Origin: Pseudomonadota bacterium
GTDB taxonomy: Bacteria; Pseudomonadota; Gammaproteobacteria; Steroidobacterales; Steroidobacteraceae
Direction of reading: 5' to 3'
NCBI GenBank assembly: GCA_021792755.1
Contig: JAJYUA010000008.1
Location: 73,930-137,929, forward strand
Length of the DNA: 64,000 nucleotides
Part shown: positions 50,757-60,036 of the stretch, piece by piece
How positions within the stretch are numbered: position 1 is the stretch's first letter
Layout: every line of letters starts with the position of its first letter
Notes under the pieces: model-generated
Told to the model about the DNA's origin: nothing
The model's database searches: none
The model's input: only the letters and a program-made list of their open reading frames with translations
Position numbers and translations under genes: made by a program

Positions 50757-53700
50757 TCAGCCCTCGCCGAATCTTGCCTTGAAATTGAAGTAGAACGTCC
50801 GGCCGAACGGGTCGTAGGTCGCAGGCCAGGTGTTGCCGTAACCAGCCGAGCTGCCGACGACAGGCGGTCCCCAGCCCAGAACATTGTTGACGCCTCCAGA
50901 CACCTGCAGGCGGTCGGTCACATACCACGTCGCGGACAGGTCAAGATAGTTCGCGGTAGGCAGCACCGGCCTGGTCAGCGTGTCGAGCGGCGGCACCGTC
51001 CCACCCGAGCGCAGCGGCAACAGGTATTTGTCGAGAGTGACCGAGTTGATGAAACGCCAGCTCGCGGTCGTGTCCACCGGACCGTTGCTCCAGGTGAGGC
51101 GGGTGACGCCCTTGATGCTCGGTATCGGCTCGCCGCAGGTCGGACCGTAAGCCCCGACACACTCTTGTCTGTCGCCCGGCAGGTCCTTGATGGGAATCAA
51201 AGTGAACTGGCTCACATACGTCCAATCCGCGGACACGTGAAGCGCGCTTGAGCGCTCGAACAGTCCCCAGGACAGACGGTGACCCCAATTGCCCTCGAGG
51301 TCGACGCCTTCCGTTTTCAATGCGCCGGCATTCGCCTCGCCCACATTGACGTTGACGATCTGACCGGTATTCGGGTCACGTTGGATGGCCTGGCAGTATG
51401 CGCTGCTCGCATTCTGGATCGTGTAGTAGCAGGCGCTCAGTACGCCCGCGATGCCGCCGCTCAACGGCTCGATGGCTCCCGTCACGTCGATTCTGTACCA
51501 GTCGATGGCAACGGAGAGATTCGGAACGAATCGCGGCGTCAGCACCGTGCCGATGGTGACCGTGTTGGACGTCTCAGGCGCCAGCGCCGGGTTGCCTCCG
51601 GTCGTATTGGCGATGTAGGGATTCGTCTGGATGCCGCCGGCAAAGACGTCGGCCGGGTTCACGCCCGTCGCGACGCAGACGGCGCGGACCGACGCGGTCT
51701 GCAGCGCGGCAGGGGCGCTGCTGCCGCACGGATCGGCGACGGTCGAAAACTCCGTCGACTGGCCGCCGTACAGCTCCCCGACGTTCGGTGCGCGGATTGC
51801 ATGCTGAAGCTGGCCGCGGAACCTGATGTCGCGTGTCACGCGCCAAATGCCGCCCCCCGAATAGGTCCATACGCCGCCGACGCCCTTCAAGTCGTAGTCA
51901 GAGTACCTGAAGGCGCCGTCGATGGACAGGCTGCGCACCGCCGGCAAGTGAGAGAGCAGCGGGATCTGCAGCTCGCCGAAGCCCTCGCTCACCGATTCGG
52001 AGCCGTTGGTCGGAAGGGCGGCATTGAAGCCGGCGACATCCCCCGTGCTCAGGAAGAAATCGGGAACGAACCGGGCAAAGGTGTAGCGGTGATCGGCACC
52101 GAGCGCAAATCGCATCGGACCCGCCCACAGCCTGGCTACGGTTCCATTGAGGGAGAATGACCCTTCACGCATCAGCGTCGTTGTGATATTGGTCGACTGA
52201 ATGGCGATCGCGGTCGCGCAGGCAGGGTCGATCGTCGCGCCGAAGATGTCGCACACCGGCGCCGCGCCGTCGACCGACAGCAGGGACTGCTGCAGCGCGC
52301 TTTTGGAGATTGCGCCGCTTTCATGGTCCGTCTCATTCGTCTGCGTGTCCATGAAGTACAGGTCGTAGGAGACCCCGGTGAAGTAGCGCTTGGTCAGGTT
52401 GCCGAGGTGTCCCCGGATTCCTCCCAGGAACCGCCATGCCTCGCGGTCGGAGACGTTCGTCCGGTTTCCGGTCTCCACGAAGCGTCGTCCGGAGGAAAGC
52501 GCGACGATGCCGTCGCCGGGCGTGGCGCAGATGCTGCTGTCGAGGCTCGAGCAGATCGTACCGGTCTGGGCGGCCGCCAGCTGGCCGAGCAGGGTCTGCA
52601 TCTGCGGGCTGAGATACGGATTGTTCACGTTGAAGAGGAACGTTCCGTCGGCGTTGCTCGGTGCCAGCAGCGCGGTGACCTGGTTGTCGCTGAAGTGAAA
52701 TTCCGTGTAACCGATGACCTTCGGGTTGAAGTCGAAATGCCCGAAGCTGTTGATCATCCAGCGCTTTTGTGGAACCTGCATATAGTTGACCAGGCTCAGA
52801 TTGTAGCGATCCTGCGGGTCGAGAGCCGGGCGGACGGCGGAGCCTGCGGGGTTGAACGTCCAGCCGAAGGAGCCGACTCCGGCGAGGCCGGCGCCCGCAT
52901 ATGCGCTATCGAGAGCCGCACTGGCGGCGCTTCCGCCGGGCAGGAGCGAGGAACTCAGAGGCGCGAATCGGCCGTTGGGAATGTCGCCGCTGCCGCCGGC
53001 GACCAGGCCCATGACCCCGCCGGCGTCAAGACAGGCTTGTCCGCTCGGGTTGCCGGGCAATGGCGTGCCCGGTCCGCTGTCGCTATAGGACGCCGGAGTC
53101 ACGCAGCCGTCGCCGAGGGCCGGCCGGGCGTACGGGACCTCGGATCTGGCAATCGAGCCGCGATCGAGATAGTCAAGCGACACCGCAATGTTGCCGCGGC
53201 GGTGGTCGAAATCACTGCCGGCCGTGATATCGAGGCTGTCGGTCGGCGTGACGGTCATGCTGTCGAAGTTGACGTGTCCGTCCAACTCGACGCCCTGAAA
53301 ATGCCGCCGCATGATGAAATTCACGACCCCGGCTATCGCATCCGATCCGTAGACGGCCGACGATCCACCGGTCACGACATCGACGCGCTTGATCAGCGCC
53401 TCCGGTATCGTGTTGATGTCCGTCACCATGTCGGTGCCTACCAGCTGCACGGTGTAGCGACGGCCGTTGACCAGCACGAGCGTGCGGTTTGGCCCGAGTC
53501 CGCGCAGATTTATGTAGGCGTCGCCGCCGGGCACGACGTTCGAATCCGGGCCACCGTTGGTGGCGCCGACGAACTGCGGATTCTCCGTGAGCGCCTGCTC
53601 GACGTTGACCGTACCGCTCAGCTTCAGATCCCTTGGGCTGATCTCGGTGACCGGATTGGGAATGTCGAACACGCTCTTGCGCGCGATGCGCGAGCCGGTG

Positions 53701-53885
53701 ACGACCACTTCCCGCAGTCTGGTGGGTGCCGACGCATCCTGCGCGACGGTCTGTTGCGCCTTGGCCGGATCCGGCCCTGCCTCGTTTTGCGCCGGCGCGC
53801 GTGGCGCCAGCCACAGGGCGCACAGGCCGACGCCGCCCGCCCAAAGGGCTCGGGCACGGTGGTTGGCGATTGTTGTCGCTCGCAT
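50757..53885 (-). CDS. TonB-dependent outer-membrane receptor
   Basis: A 1042-residue outer-membrane transporter, probably for oligosaccharides released by the neighbouring enzymes. It has a signal peptide (about 1-33), a TonB-box-like LREVVVTGSRI, a plug domain (NLRGLGPNRTLVLVNGRRY, VDVVTGGSSAVYGSDAIAGVVNFIMRR) and a large beta-barrel ending in FNFKARFGEG with a near-terminal Phe. AAGGGGG lies 9 bases before the ATG. Two copies of the CCGGT palindrome lie 220-290 bp upstream. Sugar specificity is inferred from context; this receptor class includes siderophore transporters. Confidence 0.93.
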   Translation of the reverse strand: MRATTIANHRARALWAGGVGLCALWLAPRAPAQNEAGPDPAKAQQTVAQDASAPTRLREVVVTGSRIARKSVFDIPNPVTEISPRDLKLSGTVNVEQALTENPQFVGATNGGPDSNVVPGGDAYINLRGLGPNRTLVLVNGRRYTVQLVGTDMVTDINTIPEALIKRVDVVTGGSSAVYGSDAIAGVVNFIMRRHFQGVELDGHVNFDSMTVTPTDSLDITAGSDFDHRRGNIAVSLDYLDRGSIARSEVPYARPALGDGCVTPASYSDSGPGTPLPGNPSGQACLDAGGVMGLVAGGSGDIPNGRFAPLSSSLLPGGSAASAALDSAYAGAGLAGVGSFGWTFNPAGSAVRPALDPQDRYNLSLVNYMQVPQKRWMINSFGHFDFNPKVIGYTEFHFSDNQVTALLAPSNADGTFLFNVNNPYLSPQMQTLLGQLAAAQTGTICSSLDSSICATPGDGIVALSSGRRFVETGNRTNVSDREAWRFLGGIRGHLGNLTKRYFTGVSYDLYFMDTQTNETDHESGAISKSALQQSLLSVDGAAPVCDIFGATIDPACATAIAIQSTNITTTLMREGSFSLNGTVARLWAGPMRFALGADHRYTFARFVPDFFLSTGDVAGFNAALPTNGSESVSEGFGELQIPLLSHLPAVRSLSIDGAFRYSDYDLKGVGGVWTYSGGGIWRVTRDIRFRGQLQHAIRAPNVGELYGGQSTEFSTVADPCGSSAPAALQTASVRAVCVATGVNPADVFAGGIQTNPYIANTTGGNPALAPETSNTVTIGTVLTPRFVPNLSVAIDWYRIDVTGAIEPLSGGIAGVLSACYYTIQNASSAYCQAIQRDPNTGQIVNVNVGEANAGALKTEGVDLEGNWGHRLSWGLFERSSALHVSADWTYVSQFTLIPIKDLPGDRQECVGAYGPTCGEPIPSIKGVTRLTWSNGPVDTTASWRFINSVTLDKYLLPLRSGGTVPPLDTLTRPVLPTANYLDLSATWYVTDRLQVSGGVNNVLGWGPPVVGSSAGYGNTWPATYDPFGRTFYFNFKARFGEG

Positions 53886-54106
53886 CTGTCGATCCCCCTT
53901 CTGTTGACGCAGAAAGCCTGTGCGGCTACTTGACGGGTAGTTGCTCAGGACGGCGAATTACATGACCGGAACGCGCGGTTGCGCGTACCGAGGCAGGCAT
54001 CGATCTGCAAAACGCTCTCCCGCTGAAAGCGCGCGTGCTGACGCGGATGCAGCCGGCTGCGCGGCGTTGTGCTGCCATACCCCCCTCGATCTCAGCGACG
54101 GCCGTA

Positions 54107-54120
54107 TGCTACCGGTAGCA
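54107..54120. promoter_or_regulatory. Operator, perfect palindrome TGCTACCGGTAGCA
   Basis: Perfect two-fold symmetry around the CG centre, the form typical of LacI-family operators. Variants occur at 54171, 55693 and 56997, all next to genes of the uronate island. Confidence 0.7.
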
Positions 54121-54170
54121 ATGCACGGCCGAAATTCTTTGCTCATCGGGGTTCCAGCTGAAAACCCGTA

Positions 54171-54184
54171 TGACACCGGTAGCA
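54171..54184. promoter_or_regulatory. Operator variant TGACACCGGTAGCA
   Basis: Shares the ACCGGTAGCA half with the perfect palindrome at 54107; two positions differ in the other half. Confidence 0.55.
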
Positions 54185-54265
54185 GAAAAGATAGCAGCAC
54201 ATACCGTGTCCGGCAAGCCCCCCCCATCGAGCCGGCTCACAGCGAGCGAGCCGCCGGCGCGGCAG

Positions 54266-55678
54266 TCAAAGCTTATAGGCCCGCTTCGGCAGGTTATACG
54301 CAAGATCCACGGCGGTTTCGGCGGCCTCCTCCTCGGTGAGCCGATGCTCTGCGACCAGCCTTGCCAGGAAGGCGCAGTCGACGCGCCGAGCCACGTCGTG
54401 GCGTGCGGGAATCGACAGGAATGCGCGCGTGTCGTCGTTGAAGCCCACGGTATTGTAGAAGCCGGCTGTTTCGGTGGTTCGCTCGCGAAACCGCCGCATG
54501 CCCTCCGGACTGTCGTGGAACCACCAGGCCGGTCCCAGCTTCAACACGGGATAGTGGCCGGCGAGCGGCGCAAGCTCCCGGCTGTACGCAGACTCGTCCA
54601 ACGTGAAAACGATCATCGAGAGGCGCGGATCGTTGCCAAGGCGGTCGAGCAGCGGCTTTAGGGCACGCACGTAGTCGGTGGGCTGCGGAATGTCCGCGCC
54701 CCTATCGCGGCCGTGGCTCTCGAAGACAGCACGATTGTGGTTACGGAAGGCACCGGGGTGAATCTGCATCACCAATCCGTCGTCGAGGCTCATTTGGGCC
54801 ATCTCCGTGAGCGCTTGCGCGCGAAACAGCTCCGCATCGGCGGCGCTGAAGCGGCCGGAGAGGATCTTGCCAAGCAGTGCCTGCGCTTCGCGTTCCGAGA
54901 GGTCGGCCGTGGCCGCGGTAGGATGGCCATGATCCGTCGCAGTCGCGCCGACCTCCGCGAAAGCCGCGCGGCGGAGCCTGTGCGCTTCGAGGTAGCCGCG
55001 CCACGAGTGCACATCTTGCCCGGTCAGGCCGGCAAACCGCTCGAGCGCGTCCTGAAACTGCTCATGCTCGGGATCGACGACCGGATCGGGGCGGTAGGTG
55101 CTGATCACCCGCCCCGGCCAGCCGCTGCGCCGGATGGCGAGGTGCGACGCAAGAGTGTCGGTGGGACTTTCAGTCGTTGCAAGCACTTCGATCTTGAACC
55201 GGTCGAACAGCGCGCGCGGCCGGAACGCGGGCGTCTGCAGCGCTTCGCCGATCGAATCGAAATACAGGTCGGCCGTGTCCGCATCCAGGCGCACCGTGAG
55301 ACCGAAGACGTGCCCGAACACCTGATCGAGCCATAACGCCGAAGGCGTGCCTCTGAAGAGGCTGTAGCGGCTCGCGAATTCCCGCCATGCCTCGCGCGGC
55401 TCGATGCCCGCCACCCGCCGCCTGGAGCCGACGCCCAACCGCTCAAGCGGCACGCCCTGGCTGTAGAGCATGCGATAAAGGTAGTGATCGGGCGCGAGCA
55501 GCAGCTTCACGGCGTCGCCGAACGGCTCGTCGGTGGCAAACCAGTCCGGATCGGTGTGTCCGTGAGGACTGATGATCGGCAGGTCCCGAACCTGCTCGTA
55601 AAGCGATCGCGCCAGAGCGCGCACGCCGGGGTCGGCCGGAAACAGACGATCCGGATGCAGGACGAGGGGGCGCGGCAT
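54266..55678 (-). CDS. uxaC: Glucuronate/galacturonate isomerase
   Basis: Isomerises D-galacturonate to D-tagaturonate and D-glucuronate to D-fructuronate in the cytoplasm. At 470 residues it equals E. coli UxaC. It has ISPHGHTDP (metal-binding histidines), HPGAFRNHN and KLGPAWWFHDSPEGM. Its promoter is well formed: TTGCGC, 16 bp, TATAAT, with an operator in the spacer. Only 8 bases separate the -10 box from the ATG, so the transcript is probably leaderless. Confidence 0.97.
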   Translation of the reverse strand: MPRPLVLHPDRLFPADPGVRALARSLYEQVRDLPIISPHGHTDPDWFATDEPFGDAVKLLLAPDHYLYRMLYSQGVPLERLGVGSRRRVAGIEPREAWREFASRYSLFRGTPSALWLDQVFGHVFGLTVRLDADTADLYFDSIGEALQTPAFRPRALFDRFKIEVLATTESPTDTLASHLAIRRSGWPGRVISTYRPDPVVDPEHEQFQDALERFAGLTGQDVHSWRGYLEAHRLRRAAFAEVGATATDHGHPTAATADLSEREAQALLGKILSGRFSAADAELFRAQALTEMAQMSLDDGLVMQIHPGAFRNHNRAVFESHGRDRGADIPQPTDYVRALKPLLDRLGNDPRLSMIVFTLDESAYSRELAPLAGHYPVLKLGPAWWFHDSPEGMRRFRERTTETAGFYNTVGFNDDTRAFLSIPARHDVARRVDCAFLARLVAEHRLTEEEAAETAVDLAYNLPKRAYKL

Positions 55679-55686
55679 GGAAAGCC

Positions 55687-55714
55687 ATTATAGGTAACCG
55701 GTAGCAGAGCGCAA
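55687..55714 (-). promoter_or_regulatory. uxaC promoter with operator in the spacer
   Basis: On the minus strand TTGCGC (55714-55709) and TATAAT (55692-55687) are 16 bp apart, and the spacer contains TGCTACCGGTTACC (55706-55693), the same sequence found before uxaA. A bound repressor would block polymerase directly. The ATG follows 8 bases after the -10 box. Confidence 0.72.
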
Positions 55715-55755
55715 CCGCCGCGCCTGCACCGCAACGGGCGCACGGGAGGGGGAGG

Positions 55756-56874
55756 TCAGGAGCGAGCGGGACGGGACCCGAAAGGCGGCGCCGTCGATTG
55801 CCGCTCGATGAGCGCCGGGGTGAATTCCGCGGCGGAGGTCTTGGCGGCCTCCTTCGGTGTCGCAAAGAGTTTCTGCGCGGCCATCCGCCCCATCTCTTGC
55901 ACCGGCAGGCGCACCGATGTCATCGCCGGCCAGATGCGCGAGGCGATCGGAGCATCATCGAAGCCGATGACGGAAAGCTCCTCGGGGATGCGGATGCCAA
56001 GCTCGTGCGCCGCGCTGTAGACGCCACTTGCCATCTCGTCATTACCCACGAAGACGGCAGTCGGCCTGTCAGAGAGTACGAGCAGCTCGCGCCCGCGTGC
56101 CAAGCCCGATTCATACGTGTATGCGCCGGGCACGGTCAGCTCCGGCGCGAGCTCCAGGCCGTATTCGGCCAGCCCGGCCGTGAACCCCGCCCGCCGCTCG
56201 TGCGAGGAGCGAAACAGCGGCGGCCCGGAGATATAGGCGATGCGGCGATGGCCGAGCTCCGCGAGGCGGCGGGCGGCGGCGGCGGCTCCCCGCGCATCGT
56301 GCGTCAGCACGAGACGGGCCGGCTTGTCGAGCCGGGCGCAAGCGATCCGCACGTAAGGACAGCCTACCGACTCCAGCAGCTTTGCCAACCCTTCGTCCTC
56401 CGAGACGGAGGGCGTCAGCACGACGCCAAAGAGGCGCAGCCGCTCGACAAAGGCGCGCATGTCCGCCAGGAAGGTCGGACTGCGCCGGTCGCAGGGGCGA
56501 ATCACAAGGTAGTAACCGCGATCGACCAGGGCATCGAGAATTCCGAGCTGCAGGTACTCCACGTACTGAGGATTGGGATTGTCGTGGATCAGGCCGACCA
56601 GGAACGAACGCCGAAACGCCAGGCCGCGCGCCTGCGGATCCGGCTCATAACCGTGCTCGGCGATGATCGCCTCGATGCGCGACCGAGTGCGCGCGTTGAC
56701 GTAAGGCGCCTCGTTGATCACGCGCGACACGGTCTTCTTGGATACCCCGGCCAGGCGCGCAATGTCGGTGATGGTGAGCCGCGCGCGGCCCTGATGGTCC
56801 CGCGCCTGTGACGGGCGCCCGCGCGCGGATCGTTTCGGGGCCGGGGAGTTGGGGATTTTGTCGCGGCTGCTCAT
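55756..56874 (-). CDS. LacI-family transcriptional regulator
   Basis: A 372-residue repressor. After a basic N-terminal extension the LacI HTH is at about 34-85 (LTITDIARLAGVSKKTVSRVINEAPYVNARTRSRIEAII), followed by a periplasmic-binding-like sensor domain (FLVGLIHDNPNPQYVEYLQLGILDAL ... TAVFVGNDEMASGVYSAAHELGI ... VIGFDDAPIASRIWPAMTSVRLP). ATG 56874 is chosen because the long frame upstream overlaps uxaA antisense. It lies between uxaC and uxaA and is the natural candidate to bind the CCGGT palindromes, with a uronate or derivative as inducer. Confidence 0.93.
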   Translation of the reverse strand: MSSRDKIPNSPAPKRSARGRPSQARDHQGRARLTITDIARLAGVSKKTVSRVINEAPYVNARTRSRIEAIIAEHGYEPDPQARGLAFRRSFLVGLIHDNPNPQYVEYLQLGILDALVDRGYYLVIRPCDRRSPTFLADMRAFVERLRLFGVVLTPSVSEDEGLAKLLESVGCPYVRIACARLDKPARLVLTHDARGAAAAARRLAELGHRRIAYISGPPLFRSSHERRAGFTAGLAEYGLELAPELTVPGAYTYESGLARGRELLVLSDRPTAVFVGNDEMASGVYSAAHELGIRIPEELSVIGFDDAPIASRIWPAMTSVRLPVQEMGRMAAQKLFATPKEAAKTSAAEFTPALIERQSTAPPFGSRPARS

Positions 56875-56996
56875 CGGCCGTTCGTCGATCGTAACCGCAT
56901 CAGTGTAGCAGACAGGACACGCTTCCGAAGCGCAGCCGGCTTGCGCTCCAACCTCGCCCCCTGATCGGGCCGCCGGGCGGCCTTGCGCAATTTTTA

Positions 56997-57010
56997 TGCT
57001 ACCGGTTACC
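56997..57010. promoter_or_regulatory. Operator TGCTACCGGTTACC before uxaA
   Basis: Identical (in the gene's orientation) to the operator in the uxaC promoter and ending directly before the uxaA ATG at 57011. Bound repressor would cover the -10 region or the transcription start. It also lies about 120 bp upstream of the divergent LacI gene. Confidence 0.68.
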
Positions 57011-58513
57011 ATGGCCGGCATGACCGGTCCCGAACCCCCCGACGCGCTGAAGGTGCACCCGCACGATGACGTGCTGGTTGCGCTGCGCGACCTGCAGCCG
57101 GGCGAGCCGCTCCGCTGGCACGAGGAAGCGATCATCGCCCGCTCCCGGATCCCGCGCGGCCACAAGATTGCCGCCAGGCCGATCGAGGCCGGAGCCGCAA
57201 TACGCAAGTACGGCTCGCCGATCGGCCTGGCGACCTGCCACATACCGGCCGGTGAGCACGTGCACACCCACAATCTGGTTACGGCGCTCACGGCCGTGAC
57301 ACGCTGCAGCTACACACCCGCAGCGGCGCCGCCGGCAGCGGCCAACACGCGCACCTTTCTCGGCTATCGACGCAGCGACGGTCGCGTGGGAACCCGCAAC
57401 GAGCTCTGGGTGCTGTGCAGCGTCGGCTGCGTCGCCCATACCGCGCGACGCATCGCCGAGATCGGGCTCGAGCGGCTCAGCTGCCGGGTGGACGGGGTTC
57501 ACGCGCTCACGCACCCGTTCGGCTGCTCGCAACTCGGTGACGACCTCACGCGCACACGCCGGATCCTGGCAGCGCTTGCCGCCCACCCAAACGCCGGCGG
57601 CGTGCTCATCGTCGGTCTCGGATGTGAGAACAATCAGCTGGCGGCGCTGCTCGATGCGGCGGGGATCGATCCGCATCGGGTTCGTGCTTTCAACGCCCAG
57701 GCAGTGCATGACGAGGTCGCAGAGGGCGTAAAGGCTCTCGAGGAGCTGGCCGAAGCGCTCGCGCAGGATGTGCGCGAGCCATGTTCCCTGTCCGAGCTGG
57801 TGCTCGGCCTGAAATGCGGTGGCTCGGATGCGTTCAGCGGTCTCACCGCCAACCCGCTGCTCGGGCGCGTCAGCTCCGAGCTGGCCCGCGCCGGCGGCAC
57901 GCTCATCCTCACCGAGATACCGGAGCTGTTCGGCGCAGAGCATCTGCTCTTGGCGCGCGCCGCGGACGAGTCGGTTTTCGAGCAGGCGACGCGCCTGGTA
58001 AGCGATTTCAAGCGCTACTTCATCGCCGCCGGGCAACCGGTGTCCGAGAACCCCTCGCCGGGCAACCTGGCGGGGGGCATCACCACGCTGGAGGAAAAAT
58101 CGCTCGGTGCCGTGCAGAAGGCGGGAGACGCGCCTCTGACCCAAGTCCTGCGATATGGTGAACGCGTCCGACGGAAGGGCTTGGCGCTGCTCGAAGCCCC
58201 CGGGAACGACGCGGTTTCGGGCACGGCGCTCGCCGCCGCCGGAGCGACCGTCCTGCTGTTCACCACCGGCAGGGGCACACCTCTCGGTTTGCCGGCCCCG
58301 ACGGTGAAGATTTCGACCACGAGCGCGCTGGCGCAGGCCAAGCCCCGCTGGATCGATTTCGACGCCGGGCGCCTGCTGGAGGGAGCCAAGATGGACGAGC
58401 TCGCGCACGAGCTGCTCGCCCTCGTGATCGAGACCGCCTCTGGCCGCGCGAGCTGTGCCGAGCGCAATGGCGAGCGAGAAATCGCAATCTGGAAGACAGG
58501 AGTCACGCTTTGA
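57011..58513 (+). CDS. uxaA: Altronate dehydratase
   Basis: Dehydrates D-altronate to 2-keto-3-deoxygluconate. The 500-residue protein has an N-terminal SAF domain (DALKVHPHDDVLVALRDLQPGE) and the C-terminal dehydratase domain (GYRRSDGRVGTRNELWVLCSVGC, HPFGCSQLGDD, GLKCGGSDAFSGLTANPLLG) with conserved Cys and His. The first ATG sits directly at the operator; the next in-frame ATG is at 57020. No Shine-Dalgarno is seen. The reductase gene overlaps its stop. Confidence 0.96.
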   Translation: MAGMTGPEPPDALKVHPHDDVLVALRDLQPGEPLRWHEEAIIARSRIPRGHKIAARPIEAGAAIRKYGSPIGLATCHIPAGEHVHTHNLVTALTAVTRCSYTPAAAPPAAANTRTFLGYRRSDGRVGTRNELWVLCSVGCVAHTARRIAEIGLERLSCRVDGVHALTHPFGCSQLGDDLTRTRRILAALAAHPNAGGVLIVGLGCENNQLAALLDAAGIDPHRVRAFNAQAVHDEVAEGVKALEELAEALAQDVREPCSLSELVLGLKCGGSDAFSGLTANPLLGRVSSELARAGGTLILTEIPELFGAEHLLLARAADESVFEQATRLVSDFKRYFIAAGQPVSENPSPGNLAGGITTLEEKSLGAVQKAGDAPLTQVLRYGERVRRKGLALLEAPGNDAVSGTALAAAGATVLLFTTGRGTPLGLPAPTVKISTTSALAQAKPRWIDFDAGRLLEGAKMDELAHELLALVIETASGRASCAERNGEREIAIWKTGVTL

Positions 58514-60036
58514 GGTCTCACAGACCGGGCGTCGGCGCGGATGCCCCGCCTCCCGGCGCCCCCGCGGGCGATACAGGGGATCGCCCACGATTGTGCGAGC
58601 GCACGCTCCCGGAGGTGCCCTCGAACGTGCTGCGACCCAGCTACGACCGGGCCGGCACGCGTATCGGCACGGTGCACTTCGGGCCCGGCGCCTTTCATCG
58701 GGCGCACCAGGCGGTCTACTTCGACCGCCTTCTCGAGCGCGATCCGCGCCGGGCCATCTGCGCCGTCTCTTTGAGAACCGCGTCGGTGCGCGACGCGCTG
58801 CGGCCGCAGGACGGCCTGTACACGCTACTCGAGCTCGACGCAGTGCCCACCCTGCGCGTGGTGGGCGCGATCCGCGAGCTGCTCGTGGCCACGCAAGATC
58901 CGGCGGCGGTCTGCCGCCGCTTGAGCGCTCCCGGCACCTCGCTCGTCACCATGACCGTCACCGAGAAGGGCTATTGCCTCGACGGCGCCGGCGCTCTCGA
59001 TTTCGATCACCCTGACATCCGTCACGACCTGAGCCGGCCGGAAACACCCCGCAGCCTGATCGGATGGCTCGTGCAGGGTCTTGCACTGCGGCGCGAGCGC
59101 CAACTTGCGCCCTACCTGACGGTCTGCTGCGACAACCTGTCGGCCAACGGGCCGAAGCTGCGCGGTGCCGTGCTCGCCTTCGCGGCGCGCCGTGACCACG
59201 CCCTGGCCGGCTGGATCGAGGCGCGTGCGCGCTTTCCCCGGACCATGGTCGACAGCATTACACCGGCGACGGATGCCGCGCTGCGCGAGCGTGTCGAGCA
59301 ATGGCTCGGGTTGCGCGACGCGTGGCCCGTCCAGCGCGAGCGGTTCGTGCAGTGGGTCGTGGAGGAAACGGACTGTGCCGGACAACCGGAGTGGGCCTCG
59401 GCCGGCGTCACGCTCAGCCGGGATGTCGGCCTATACGAGCAGGCCAAGCTTCGGCTGCTCAACGGCGCGCATTCGACACTTGCCTACGTCGGACTGCTGG
59501 CCGGCTTCGAGACGGTGGCGCAGGCCGTGGCGAACCCGGCGCTGCGCGATTTCATCGAGCGGCTGATGATGCAGGACATCGAGCCGACCCTCACCGCGCC
59601 GCGCCGCGAGGAGCTTGCCGCCTACCGCCGCTCGATCCTGCGGCGCTTCGAGAATCCAGCGATATGCCATCAGCTTGCGCAGATCGCGTGGGACGGCTCG
59701 CAGAAGCTGCCCATCCGCATCCTCGGGACGATGAGCGATGCGCTGCAAGCTCATCGGCCGCTGCGGCGACTGGCCGTGCCGATTGCAGCGTGGATGCAGT
59801 TCGTGCGCACGAGGGCTCTCGCCGCAGCGCCGATCGTCGATCCACTTGATACCCGGCTCGTCGATTGCGGGCGGCACGCGACGGGCGATGCGCGCCATGA
59901 CCTGCCGGCATTTCTCGGCCTGCCGGGCGTATTCCCGGCTCACCTGGCGCAGAGCGCGGAATTTCTCCGCGCCGTCGGCGAGGCGTACGAGCGCATCGCC
60001 GCAAGCGGAGTGCTCTCGGCTCTGACGCCCGACTGA
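58510..60036 (+). CDS. uxuB: Mannitol dehydrogenase family reductase, UxuB-type
   Basis: Long-chain NAD-dependent polyol dehydrogenase. The sequence follows fructuronate reductase UxuB (GTVHFGPGAFHRAHQAVYFDRLLE, TVTEKGYCLD, MVDSITPATD, KLRLLNGAHSTLAYVG, AWDGSQKLPIRIL) and not E. coli UxaB. It overlaps uxaA by 4 bases (TTGA), so it is expressed with altronate dehydratase. That partner needs altronate, the product of a tagaturonate reductase, so the enzyme may reduce tagaturonate or both ketouronates. TTG 58510 is the coupled start; about 27 residues precede the conserved region. Confidence 0.88.
   Translation: MRSHRPGVGADAPPPGAPAGDTGDRPRLCERTLPEVPSNVLRPSYDRAGTRIGTVHFGPGAFHRAHQAVYFDRLLERDPRRAICAVSLRTASVRDALRPQDGLYTLLELDAVPTLRVVGAIRELLVATQDPAAVCRRLSAPGTSLVTMTVTEKGYCLDGAGALDFDHPDIRHDLSRPETPRSLIGWLVQGLALRRERQLAPYLTVCCDNLSANGPKLRGAVLAFAARRDHALAGWIEARARFPRTMVDSITPATDAALRERVEQWLGLRDAWPVQRERFVQWVVEETDCAGQPEWASAGVTLSRDVGLYEQAKLRLLNGAHSTLAYVGLLAGFETVAQAVANPALRDFIERLMMQDIEPTLTAPRREELAAYRRSILRRFENPAICHQLAQIAWDGSQKLPIRILGTMSDALQAHRPLRRLAVPIAAWMQFVRTRALAAAPIVDPLDTRLVDCGRHATGDARHDLPAFLGLPGVFPAHLAQSAEFLRAVGEAYERIAASGVLSALTPD

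Larger units (their letters stand above)
53886..54265 (-). promoter_or_regulatory. Receptor upstream region with two CCGGT palindromes
   Basis: 380 bp without a gene between uxaC and the receptor. It contains a perfect 14-bp palindrome TGCTACCGGTAGCA at 54107-54120 and a related site TGACACCGGTAGCA at 54171-54184, 64 bp apart, about six helical turns. This spacing would suit looping by a LacI-family tetramer or two dimers. The receptor probably has its own promoter here with a long leader. Confidence 0.65.
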
